Positions 26,458-34,112 of a stretch of DNA of 64,000 nucleotides are shown here, in pieces. The DNA is from Nocardioides sp. WS12. Lineage in GTDB: Bacteria > Actinomycetota > Actinomycetes > Propionibacteriales > Nocardioidaceae. The DNA lies in contig NZ_CP053928.1 in the NCBI RefSeq assembly GCF_014108865.1, positions 248,001 to 312,000 of the forward strand, written 5' to 3'. Under the pieces are notes generated by a model, which worked only from the letters and a program-made list of their open reading frames with translations, was not told the DNA's origin and did no database searches. Within the stretch, counting starts at the first letter, position 1. Each line of letters opens with the position of its first letter. The translations under genes and the position numbers were made by a program.

Positions 26458-28761
26458 TCAGGTCCCGAGCGCCTGACCTACGAACCAGACCGCGATCTGG
26501 GACCGGGAGCTGAACCCGAGCTTGCGCAAGATGCTCTGGACGTGACCCTGCGCAGTTCGCTCCGAGAGGAACAAGCGCTCCGCGATGTCACGGTTCGTGA
26601 GCCCCTCAGCAATCAGCGCCGCGACCTCCGACTCCCGCCTGCTCAGGGGCCCGGCCCGGTGGTCGGAACCGACCTTCCGAGCAGGCACGGGATCCGCGCT
26701 CAACCCGACGGCGATGACGTCGTGCGGCGCCATCGCCAGTCCGCGGGAAAAGGCGTCATCAAAGAACTCGCGGCCGGTCTGCGCCCGCACTTGGGCCTCA
26801 CCCAATGAGCGGAACTCACTGATGCCCGGGGTCAACTCCACCGGCATGCTCATCATCCGCCAGAACAGGTCGGCCCCACCCAGCAACGGAACAGCCCGCT
26901 CGAAGTCGAACGAGATCGCAGCAAGCCAGGCCAGCGCCTCCAGCGCCAACGCGGTCGCCAACTGGTCACCCAACGACGACGACCTTGCGAGCGCCTCCTG
27001 CTCCAGCTCGGTCGCCTCGACCACGTTCCCCGACATCAGCGCCGCCAAGCCGAGAGCCCATCTGGCGTAGGCAGCGACGTACGTCTCCCCCAGAGGGTCG
27101 GTGACCTCTAGGCAGGACCGGCAGACGATCCCGGCTTGTTCGTAGCTCCCCGCGAACACGTGCGCGATCGCAGTGTTCAGTCTCGCCTCCAGGACACCCG
27201 GAAAGTGGTCGGCCCTCGCGTATGCCTCCGCGCTCTGCACCAACAGGCCGACCCCGGCATCGAAATCCTGCTCCCAGGTTGCGACCACCCCTGCAGCGAA
27301 GAGGTAGGTGGCCCGGGAAAGGTCATCGGCGTCATCGACGTACGTTTCCGCCTCCTGCACGCGGTCGCGTGCGTAGCCGAGGTCGAGCTGCAGCGCACCG
27401 AACCAGGCGCACAGCCGGAGCGCCTCGAGCTTGTCCTGGCGTGCTCCGTCGGTCAGCGCGATCGCACGCTCAATCCATCGACGCGCCTCACCCAGCAGGC
27501 CACCACAGATCCACAACGGTTCCAGGCCCCGACACATTCGGAGCCCGACCCCGGCCGACGCGGGGCTCTCCAGGGCATGCTCCAGAGCAGCGCGCAGGTT
27601 CGGATGCTCCATACGCAACCGGTCCATCCAGACCAGCTGGTCCGGTCCGACCCACTCGCGATCGAGCCGTTCCACCAGTTCCGCGTACCGGGACAGGTGA
27701 CGATCACGCCAGTGGGCTGCGCCCTCCGATTCAGCCAGTCGCTCGGCACCGAACTGGCGAACGGGCTCGAGCAGGAGGAACCGGGAGCCCGTCTCCCCCA
27801 CCCGTCCCACGATCGACATGTCCACCAGCGCCGAGAGCAGATCCAGCACCTGACCGGCATCGATCCCCGAGCCAGAACAGACCTCCTCCGCTGCGCTCAT
27901 CTCGAAGCCGCCGGTGAAGACCGACAACCGACTCCACAGTTCACGTTCTGCGGCTGTGCAGAGGTCGTAGCTCCACCCGACGGACGCAGCGAGCGACCGC
28001 TGCCTCGCGGGAACATCGCGCAGGTCCGTCTCGAGCACAGCGAAGTGATCCGCGATGCGTTCGAGCAGCGCGTCGGCCGACAGGACCCGGACTCGAGCCG
28101 CCGCGAGCTCGATGGCCAACGGGATCCCGTCGAGACGGGCGACCAGCGCACCCACGGCGGCGACGTTCTCGGCGGTCAGACGAAAGGACGCCATCCCCTC
28201 GGTGGCCCGCTGCACGTACAACGCGATCGCATCGAAACGGACCGAACCCTCAAGGTCGACGGCGAAACCGACGTCCGGTACCGACAGCGGTGGGACCTGG
28301 TAGACGATCTCCCGGGTGATCCCGAGGGGTTGTCTGCTGGTGGCCAGCACCGTGAGGTCGGGGCATGCCGCCAGCAGGTCGGTGACCAACTCGGCGACCG
28401 CCGCGATCAGGTGTTCACAGTTGTCGAGAACCAGCAATCCGGGGCGGTCGGCGAGGAAGCCGGTCAGGACCGATCCGTCCCACGCACCCGCAGGGATCTG
28501 GAGGTCGAGCGCTCCGGCGACGACTTCGCCCAGGAGCTCAGGCTCAGCGGCGTTCGCGAGCTCGACCACCCAGGCTCTCGCCCGTTCGTCGTCCGTCGCC
28601 TCGGCGATCACCCGACGCGCGATCCTGGTCTTCCCAGCGCCCCCGATCCCGGTGAGCGTGACGACCCTGCCGGGCGCCAGCAGTCGCCGAACATCCGCGA
28701 CCTCGACGGAACGTCCAACCATCCCGGCATGGCCACCCAACGATGCACCCACAGTCGACAC
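26458..28761 (-). CDS. LuxR-family regulator with NB-ARC-type ATPase and TPR-like middle
   Basis: 767 residues. The N-terminal P-loop TLTGIGGAGKTRIARRV and Walker B LLVLDNCEHLI are followed by TSRQPLG, placing it in the AfsR/STAND class of signalling ATPases. A long alpha-helical region (residues about 330-690) resembles TPR repeats. The C-terminus is a LuxR helix-turn-helix (LSRRESEVAALIAEGLTNRD, RTAQGHVQSILRKLGF). The GTG at 28761 is chosen; a longer frame to 28851 would overlap the 57-residue membrane-protein gene. It is the third gene after the LPETG protein and may regulate it. Confidence 0.82.
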   Translation of the reverse strand: MSTVGASLGGHAGMVGRSVEVADVRRLLAPGRVVTLTGIGGAGKTRIARRVIAEATDDERARAWVVELANAAEPELLGEVVAGALDLQIPAGAWDGSVLTGFLADRPGLLVLDNCEHLIAAVAELVTDLLAACPDLTVLATSRQPLGITREIVYQVPPLSVPDVGFAVDLEGSVRFDAIALYVQRATEGMASFRLTAENVAAVGALVARLDGIPLAIELAAARVRVLSADALLERIADHFAVLETDLRDVPARQRSLAASVGWSYDLCTAAERELWSRLSVFTGGFEMSAAEEVCSGSGIDAGQVLDLLSALVDMSIVGRVGETGSRFLLLEPVRQFGAERLAESEGAAHWRDRHLSRYAELVERLDREWVGPDQLVWMDRLRMEHPNLRAALEHALESPASAGVGLRMCRGLEPLWICGGLLGEARRWIERAIALTDGARQDKLEALRLCAWFGALQLDLGYARDRVQEAETYVDDADDLSRATYLFAAGVVATWEQDFDAGVGLLVQSAEAYARADHFPGVLEARLNTAIAHVFAGSYEQAGIVCRSCLEVTDPLGETYVAAYARWALGLAALMSGNVVEATELEQEALARSSSLGDQLATALALEALAWLAAISFDFERAVPLLGGADLFWRMMSMPVELTPGISEFRSLGEAQVRAQTGREFFDDAFSRGLAMAPHDVIAVGLSADPVPARKVGSDHRAGPLSRRESEVAALIAEGLTNRDIAERLFLSERTAQGHVQSILRKLGFSSRSQIAVWFVGQALGT

Positions 28762-28789
28762 CCTAGGTGCCTTCGGGTCCGGCCGAGGG

Positions 28790-28963
28790 TCAGATTGCCA
28801 GACCGAGGACCCGCGCGGCGACCATCGCGGCACCGCCGAACGCGATGCCACCGACCGCTATCAATGGCAGCACCAGCAACGCGCAGAGTGTGGCGCTGGC
28901 GTCCTCCACGCCATCGAAGAGGCTGACTCGCGGGGCGTCCGGCCCGCTGTGACCGGCGATCAC
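28790..28963 (-). CDS. 57-residue single-pass membrane protein
   Basis: A gene below usual length cut-offs. Its GTG (28961-28963) overlaps the TGA of the LPETG protein (GTGA), so it is translationally coupled. The protein begins VIAGHSGPDAPRVSLFDGVE and has a hydrophobic run, ATLCALLVLPLIAVGGIAFG, continuing through GAAMVAARVLGLAI. The LuxR-ATPase start lies 28 bases beyond its stop, so three genes form one unit. It may be a membrane partner of the adhesin or of the regulator. I do not recognise a family. Confidence 0.6.
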   Translation of the reverse strand: MIAGHSGPDAPRVSLFDGVEDASATLCALLVLPLIAVGGIAFGGAAMVAARVLGLAI

Positions 28964-30216
28964 GATCGGGTCCGGCCGACCAAGAGCGCTCCGGCGATGA
29001 GAAGGAGGGCCCCAGCGAGCACGGGCCAGAGCGTCAGGTTCGAACCCGTTTCAGGCAGGTCCCCGTCCGCTCCGGACGGGGCCACCTCGGAGTCATCCAG
29101 GGACGAGGCAGGAGTCTCGCTGGTGGTGGACGCCTCGACCGAACTCGTGGCCACGTCCGTCGGACCGGAAGCCGTGTCCGTCGGACCGGTCGACGTGTCC
29201 GTAGGTGCGGTCGACTCATCGATCGGCTCGCCCTCCCCGTCGCCGCCCGCCTCGGTCCGGTCGAGCTCCGAGGTCACGGTGGCGGGGTCCTGTCCGCTGA
29301 GAGCGACTGTCCCGTCGTTGTGGTATTCGGCGAGCCCCGGGTCGGTGACGTCGCTGTCGAGAGCGACGTTCATGTACCACCCGGCCGGGAGCTCCCAGGT
29401 CGCGGTGAGCGACGTCGGCGTACAGACGATGTGAGCCGGGTCCGGATAGGTCGCGGTGAGGTCGGCGATCACCGTCCCGTCGCTGGCGCGGCTGTCCCCC
29501 ACGGTCACCACGACAGTGGTGCAGTCGATGGCCAGGCCCGTGCGGGGCGTGTCGGTGATCGTGACTGTCGTGCCGTCAATCGGCGTCTGTGGGGACAGCA
29601 GCACCGAATGCGACCGACGCTGATCGGCCGGATCGGACCACCAGATCCACTTCGTGGCCACAGCAGGCGGAGGCTCACACCCAGCCTGGCAAGGATTGGA
29701 TCCGGTCAGCGGGACGGTGGAGACACCTCCACTGACCTCGAACTCAAGATCGACCGCTTCGCCCTCATTGACGGTCTTCACGTACTGCGTGCTGAACCGG
29801 CAGGTGCCGTTGACGTTGAGCGGGTGGGTCGACACGTAGTCCGTCAGGGTGAACGTGACCACCCACGGCGGGCCACCGGCGACGTCTGCCGTCGCGACCG
29901 GCGTGACCCCATCCGGCGCGAGAAGCGAAAAGGTCGTCGGACCCATCCAGCGCAGTGCGTCAGGCAATGTGAGGGTGAAGGTGTCGCCAGGCCGCGAATG
30001 GTCCGGGACCTGCCAACGACAGGTGAAGTCCACGCGGTCCCATTGAGCCACGCTCGTTGCCGTGGTGGTCACGTCGATCGTCGCAGGCACCTCGGCTGCC
30101 GTGGCGTTCTCGGAGTGGCCGCTCGTGACGACCAGTCCGATGGCCAGCACGATCACCGCGAGGACTCCGATGACGGCCCGTACGACGACGGTCGGACTCT
30201 TCAGTTCAGTTGCCAC
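28960..30216 (-). CDS. LPETG-anchored surface protein
   Basis: 418 residues. A signal/membrane segment (AVIGVLAVIVLAIGLVVTSG) precedes two beta-sandwich domains (residues about 45-160 and 190-310) resembling the bacterial adhesion Ig-like folds of MSCRAMM proteins. A Thr/Ser/Asp-rich stalk (STAPTDTSTGPTDTASGPTD) follows, then DLPETG, a hydrophobic helix and RTRS. The mature protein should be covalently wall-linked. Cysteines in GSNPCQAGCEPPP could form a disulfide. It is divergent from the ECF sigma factor at 30378. Confidence 0.85.
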   Translation of the reverse strand: MATELKSPTVVVRAVIGVLAVIVLAIGLVVTSGHSENATAAEVPATIDVTTTATSVAQWDRVDFTCRWQVPDHSRPGDTFTLTLPDALRWMGPTTFSLLAPDGVTPVATADVAGGPPWVVTFTLTDYVSTHPLNVNGTCRFSTQYVKTVNEGEAVDLEFEVSGGVSTVPLTGSNPCQAGCEPPPAVATKWIWWSDPADQRRSHSVLLSPQTPIDGTTVTITDTPRTGLAIDCTTVVVTVGDSRASDGTVIADLTATYPDPAHIVCTPTSLTATWELPAGWYMNVALDSDVTDPGLAEYHNDGTVALSGQDPATVTSELDRTEAGGDGEGEPIDESTAPTDTSTGPTDTASGPTDVATSSVEASTTSETPASSLDDSEVAPSGADGDLPETGSNLTLWPVLAGALLLIAGALLVGRTRS

Positions 30217-30377
30217 GGTGGAGGGACCAGCCGGACCGTCGCTCGCTTATGCATCGACCGCAGTGACCTGCGTCACGTGCCGTCAGCGACAAACAGGTAA
30301 TTCGGCGCATGCGTGCGCAGGTCGGTCCTGGTCACGCTGGTCAGGCACCTGATCCGACTACGAAGCAGAGCACAACT

Positions 30378-31013
30378 GTGATCCGACCCTTTCCCACGCC
30401 GCTTGATTCTCGGGATCACTCCACCACCGACGCAGACCTTCTCGACCGGGTCCGCAACGGCGACACCCAGGCCTACGCCGACCTGTACGACAGGCACCGC
30501 CAGGCCGCCCTCCGAGTAGCGATCGCGGCCTCCGGGCCGTCGCGGGCCGAAGACCTGGTCGCGGAGGTGTTCACGCGGACCCTCCAGCTGCTCATCAGCG
30601 GATCGGGGCCCGACCGGGCGTTCCGCGCCTACCTCTTCACGGCGATCCGGAACCTGAACGTGAACGTCCACAGCAAGGAGCGCCGTTCCCTACCCGTCGG
30701 CGATCTCACGGCGCTCGACCACACCCTGCCTGACGCCCCACCATCCGCTACGCCGACGCATGATCTGGCAGCGGAGGCGTTCCGTGCGCTTCCGGCACGC
30801 TGGCGGGAGGTCCTCTGGCTGACCACGGTCGAGGGACGCTCGCTCAATGAGGTCGCAGCCCTCGTCGGCTCCAACCCGAACGCAGTTGCCCAACTTGCCT
30901 TCAGGGCTCGCGAAGCCCTCCGCCGTGCCTACTTCGCCCGGCTCGCCGGGATCCCCCACCGTGAGACCTGTCCCGCCGAGGCCATCGTCGCTTCCCGCCA
31001 GATTGCTGCCTGA
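30378..31013 (+). CDS. ECF-type RNA polymerase sigma factor
   Basis: 211 residues from a GTG; an ATG at 30309 is the alternative, and neither has a strong ribosome-binding site. Region 2 is AEDLVAEVFTRTLQLLISG with AFRAYLFTAIRNLNVNVHSK; region 4 is LPARWREVLWLTTVEGRSLN and QLAFRAREALRRAYFARL. It aligns with the N-terminal 190 residues of the sigma fusion at 16545-18068 but stops just where that protein's zinc-finger tail begins. No anti-sigma gene is adjacent. The divergent LPETG protein gene is the likeliest target. Confidence 0.85.
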   Translation: MIRPFPTPLDSRDHSTTDADLLDRVRNGDTQAYADLYDRHRQAALRVAIAASGPSRAEDLVAEVFTRTLQLLISGSGPDRAFRAYLFTAIRNLNVNVHSKERRSLPVGDLTALDHTLPDAPPSATPTHDLAAEAFRALPARWREVLWLTTVEGRSLNEVAALVGSNPNAVAQLAFRAREALRRAYFARLAGIPHRETCPAEAIVASRQIAA

Positions 31014-31189
31014 GAACACACGCTTGTTGACGCCCAACTACCGATCGAGCCGAACTCGAGGTGAGCACCGTCGCTATCCGGCCCGACGCACCGCGTCGTC
31101 CTGCAACGCCGACGAGTACAGGCGCACAATCGGGCCGATGACAGATCGCTCGGTCGCAGATGCTGTCACCAGTCGATGCAGCAGACCCG
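31014..31189. other. short intergenic stretch after the sigma-factor gene
   Basis: Nothing recognisable is seen here. It ends at the left breakpoint of the degenerate nucleotidyltransferase copy. Confidence 0.4.
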
Positions 31190-31303
31190 CGGTCCTCCCA
31201 CGACGTACAGGCCGGCTGAGATACCGCGCTGCGCCAACCGGTTGTCGAGTTCGGCAAGCAGCGCACGGAGACGATCGGCGTCGAGCTCGATCGGGGCGCT
31301 CAT
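31190..31303 (-). pseudogene. 5' remnant of a nucleotidyltransferase toxin gene
   Basis: It encodes about 36 residues matching the start of the intact gene at 60216-60791 (SAPIEL, then RLRALLAELD, GISAGLYVVGG). Similarity then ends abruptly at about 31190, inside the GG nucleotidyltransferase motif, so the remaining 150 or so residues are deleted. The start still overlaps the stop of the intact antitoxin-like gene (ATGA). Confidence 0.75.
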
Positions 31304-31887
31304 GCGGTGATCAGGTCGCGTTGGGCGATGTAGATGCCGCGTTCAGCCAGCCAGTCGGGCGTCGCCTCGCGGATGTCGGCTTCCTCGAGCAACAGGTTCG
31401 ACATGACCCACTCGTGTGCTGCGCGAAAGTCAGTCCATGCCGGTGGCGTCCGACCGGACGCCGCGAACTCGTGCGCAACGAGGGCTGCGAGCAGGGCGTC
31501 CCACTTCTCGTCGCCCGTGCTGGCCGGTCGGGTCTCCCACGCGGCGGCGGGTTCATCGGGAGTGGCGAGCATTGCGCGGACCTGGTCACGGGCCTGGGTA
31601 GCGATCTTGAAGGCCCAGCGGTCGTCGCTCTGCGCGATCGCTTCCTTCAGGGCCCGCCGCGTGCTCTGCGGTGTCAACCATCCGCGCGCATCCGCCTCCC
31701 CCAATGCGGCGCCCTGCCGCAGCGCACGGAGGAAGAACGCGGCCGAAGGGCTGGCCGAGCCGTTGAGGTAGGACGACAGGCGCGAATGCGAGGTCCCCAG
31801 TGCTGCTGCGAAACCACGCAGACTCAGCCCGCTGCGACGCAGGGCTGCGCGCAGTTGCCTCGCGACGTCCTGCGTGTCCGTGTCCAA
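31300..31887 (-). CDS. XRE-family antitoxin-like protein (orphan copy)
   Basis: 195 residues, the same length as its duplicate at 60788-61375 and highly similar. The helix-turn-helix is RRSGLSLRGFAAALGTSHSR followed by LSSYLNGSASPSAAFFLR. The C-terminal part (residues 80-195) would hold the toxin. The TTG at 31887 has AAGGGGAG upstream and matches the ATG of the duplicate; a more upstream ATG would lie inside the operator. Its toxin partner is truncated, so this copy may act only as a repressor or as a spare antitoxin. Confidence 0.75.
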   Translation of the reverse strand: MDTDTQDVARQLRAALRRSGLSLRGFAAALGTSHSRLSSYLNGSASPSAAFFLRALRQGAALGEADARGWLTPQSTRRALKEAIAQSDDRWAFKIATQARDQVRAMLATPDEPAAAWETRPASTGDEKWDALLAALVAHEFAASGRTPPAWTDFRAAHEWVMSNLLLEEADIREATPDWLAERGIYIAQRDLITA

Positions 31888-31910
31888 GCGCCACTCCCCT
31901 TCCCGGATCA

Positions 31911-31930
31911 TGGTACCTGATCAGACACCA
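31911..31930. promoter_or_regulatory. operator of the orphan XRE gene
   Basis: TGGTACCTGATCAGACACCA has dyad symmetry: TGGT/ACCA ends and a CTGATCAG centre. It lies 24 bases before the TTG start. The duplicate locus has the same element at 61398-61417 with a one-base difference, which supports autoregulation. Confidence 0.6.
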
Positions 31931-31985
31931 CACGGCCGATCGCCAGGACCACAACCCAGCCCGCCGTCCTTGCCCGAAAACGACG

Positions 31986-32021
31986 AAAGCCCACGTCAAC
32001 GGCGAGGATGACGTGGGCTTT
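31986..32021 (-). terminator. perfect 13-bp terminator hairpin behind the tRNA-Arg fragment
   Basis: Arms AAAGCCCACGTCA and TGACGTGGGCTTT pair perfectly around 10 bases and are flanked by short T/A runs. It follows the tRNA 3' end by 6 bases on the minus strand, so it is probably the original terminator of the tRNA-Arg gene. Confidence 0.75.
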
Positions 32022-32027
32022 TGCCTT

Positions 32028-32087
32028 GTGCGCCTGTAGGGATTCGAACCCCAAACCTTCTGATCCGTAGTGCGAATCAGAAGGTTT
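32028..32087 (-). other. attachment-site scar: 3' half of tRNA-Arg with inverted core
   Basis: On the minus strand the sequence from the anticodon loop (CTACGGA) through the T-arm (GGTTCGAATCC) to the acceptor end (GGCGCAC) matches tRNA-Arg(ACG). The 5' half is absent. An inverted repeat AAACCTTCTGAT (32053-32064) / ATCAGAAGGTTT (32076-32087) with an 11-base spacer surrounds the junction. This is how tyrosine-recombinase core sites look in tRNA genes. The terminator lies on the low-coordinate side, so the element lay on the high-coordinate side. The rest of the gap to 32485 shows no gene. Confidence 0.7.
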
Positions 32088-32485
32088 TCGAGGTGTCTGG
32101 CGCCGACTCGGCACACCTTCAGCCGACATCCTGATGACGCCAAAGTAGCAGGTCAGACGGCATTTCGGCGGCGTCGTCGGGTGCAGTCGGAGCAAGACCG
32201 GTGCAGTCGCTCGCCAACCCATTGAAGGGGTTTTTGAGCCGGGTTTGGGCCGCGGAGATGTACGCCTTCGCAGCGGGCGATTCGCCATTCGATAGGCGTG
32301 AATTGCTGTGCCATCAAGCCGCCACCGAGGGCAGGAGCCGATGTCGGCGCTGCCCGCGCCCCTTGTCGGACAGGCGCCGTCCGAACTCGAGAGGCGGCGA
32401 ATCACGTCGTCGCGGGCCGGACCGACTGCAGCTACGTCCGGCACAGTCTGTTCGTCGTGTCGGTCGGTCAGTCAGCCGACCTCGA

Positions 32486-33196
32486 TCAGCCGAGGGTCAA
32501 CTCGGGCTCGCCGATTCGAACAGGTTCGGTAGGCATGGATGGCGAGCGCAGTCGCACGACGACAATCGCGACCAGGTAGGAGAGGACCATCGCCACCGCC
32601 AGCGTGATACCGAACTCACGCGGCAACGAGATCCGTGACGGCACCAGCGCGAGGTATCCGACGGCGGACGTGACACATGCCCACGTCACCGTCCTTGCCA
32701 GTTTCGGTGCCGCCTTCCTGCGTGACTCGGCGAGCAGTACCGTGAACTCGCATGCTGTGACAGTTGCGAGTGAACCAAGTGTGATGGTCATCGGATTGAG
32801 CGGCCGATCGAAGACGGCCAGTCCTGCCAATGTCCAGCCTGTAGCAAGAATCGCTGCGCCAACTGCCAGCGCTGCGTCTCGGCGATGGCGGAGACCGATC
32901 GTCAGAACTAGGCCTGCAACAACGACGCCGGCGATGTTTCCGATCCATCGATCGCCGGCGACTGCCTCGTAGGTGTGGCTGGCCGCGACGGGAAGTCCGA
33001 CAAGTTCAGCCCGCGTTCCGCTAGGCGGTGTCGGCAGGGATGCCTCCACGTCTTCAAGCAAGTCACTCTGCGTACCCAAGTCCTGGAGTTTCAGACCGAA
33101 GGACAGCACTGCCTCCCGGCTGTCGGGCGTCAGGACTGCATTGGACAGATAGGGCGGGAGCAACCCGAGAATCTCGACTACGTGGGACGTGCTGGG
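32486..33196 (-). pseudogene. C-terminal fragment of an RND/MMPL-family transporter
   Basis: About 236 codons of a transporter that is normally 700-900 residues. It has five or six hydrophobic segments (WIGNIAGVVVAGLVLTIGL, AALAVGAAILATGWTLAGLA, EFGITLAVAMVLSYLVAIVV) and the Patched/hopanoid-RND motif LPPYLSNAVLTPD. An in-frame stop lies just upstream of 33196 and the N-terminal half is missing, so it is very likely non-functional. Confidence 0.65.
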
Positions 33197-33451
33197 CTAC
33201 CCGCGACGTCGGACACGGAGCTCGCCGAACTCCGACTTACACAGGTCAACCAGACCTACATCTATGACCTGAAGATCAACGACCACGGCTCATTCCGGTT
33301 CAACTCGCTTGTCGAACTGAGCTCTGGTCGCGGCCGGACACGGATCAAAGCCGGAATGGAGTACAGCCCGGCGGACAACGCGATCAAGCTTGTGACGATG
33401 TTCAAGTGTCGGGCCGCGCGGGCCAACGACCCCACCTGGCAGTGGACCTGA
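33182..33451 (+). CDS. unrecognised 89-residue protein, possibly a gene fragment
   Basis: A GTG at 33182 opens a frame rich in polar beta-strand sequence (TQVNQTYIYDLKINDHGSFR, GRTRIKAGMEYSPADNAIK). It begins within 15 bases of the point where the opposite-strand transporter fragment breaks off. It may be the tail of a larger lost gene. No function can be assigned. Confidence 0.4.
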   Translation: MGRAGLPATSDTELAELRLTQVNQTYIYDLKINDHGSFRFNSLVELSSGRGRTRIKAGMEYSPADNAIKLVTMFKCRAARANDPTWQWT

Positions 33452-33506
33452 CTACACCTTCGAGCGCCCGCCCGATGTTGAACTCGTCGAGAGAAACCGT
33501 ATCCGC

Positions 33507-34112
33507 CTATTCGTCCATGAGCCGGGCGCCCTTTGGCCGTCGAGCGCCAACCAGAACGTAAGCACAACTTCCGATAACCCCAACGACACCCAGACCTAGC
33601 CATAGCCGCGGATAGCTCTCGGGCAGCCAAAACCCGGCCTCGCTAGAACCTAGCGACCGCGTAAACGTCACGATTGCGACGGCGGGTATCGCACCAACTA
33701 TGAGGGCCGCTCTGCCGACCCCAACCGATAGCCCGAATGTGAGTGCCACCAGAAGCCCGGTTGCAGGAACAATGTTGTCGAGGTCCGTAATCCACGTTGC
33801 CAAAGCAGCCCCTGAGCACGACACCAACAACATCAGGGCAAGCCAAAGGAGGCGTCCCCTTCTCAATCGCCGCCGTGACGGGGCGAGCTCAGGCATTGCG
33901 TTGACCGTCGCTACGCTGGCGACCATCGCGAATGCCGGAGGACCCAGCGCCCACAGTGGGATTGGCGGACCACCTGTGGCACCGGGAACTGGGTCAAGTG
34001 CAAACCAGCCAAGCCCAGCAGTCAGCACCACGACAGTCCACGCGAAGGCGAGCCCATGGTGAGCGACCAGCCACGCGTGAGCAGTACGGCTGTCTATTGG
34101 GGAACTGCCCAC
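33507..34112 (-). CDS. multi-pass membrane protein of the ABC-transporter operon
   Basis: 201 residues with five or six hydrophobic helices ([72 protein letters not shown]). It is the last of four genes and overlaps the preceding membrane protein by 19 bases from a GTG. No family is recognised. It could be a second permease or an immunity protein. Confidence 0.65.
   Translation of the reverse strand: MGSSPIDSRTAHAWLVAHHGLAFAWTVVVLTAGLGWFALDPVPGATGGPPIPLWALGPPAFAMVASVATVNAMPELAPSRRRLRRGRLLWLALMLLVSCSGAALATWITDLDNIVPATGLLVALTFGLSVGVGRAALIVGAIPAVAIVTFTRSLGSSEAGFWLPESYPRLWLGLGVVGVIGSCAYVLVGARRPKGARLMDE

Noticed and set aside
26193..26513. Overlapping Arg-rich frame inside the second small paralogue
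   Set aside because: The paralogue frame is conserved with its neighbour; this one is not.
32028..32070. Intact tRNA-Arg gene
   Set aside because: Only the 3' half is present; no D-arm or 5' acceptor strand can be paired.
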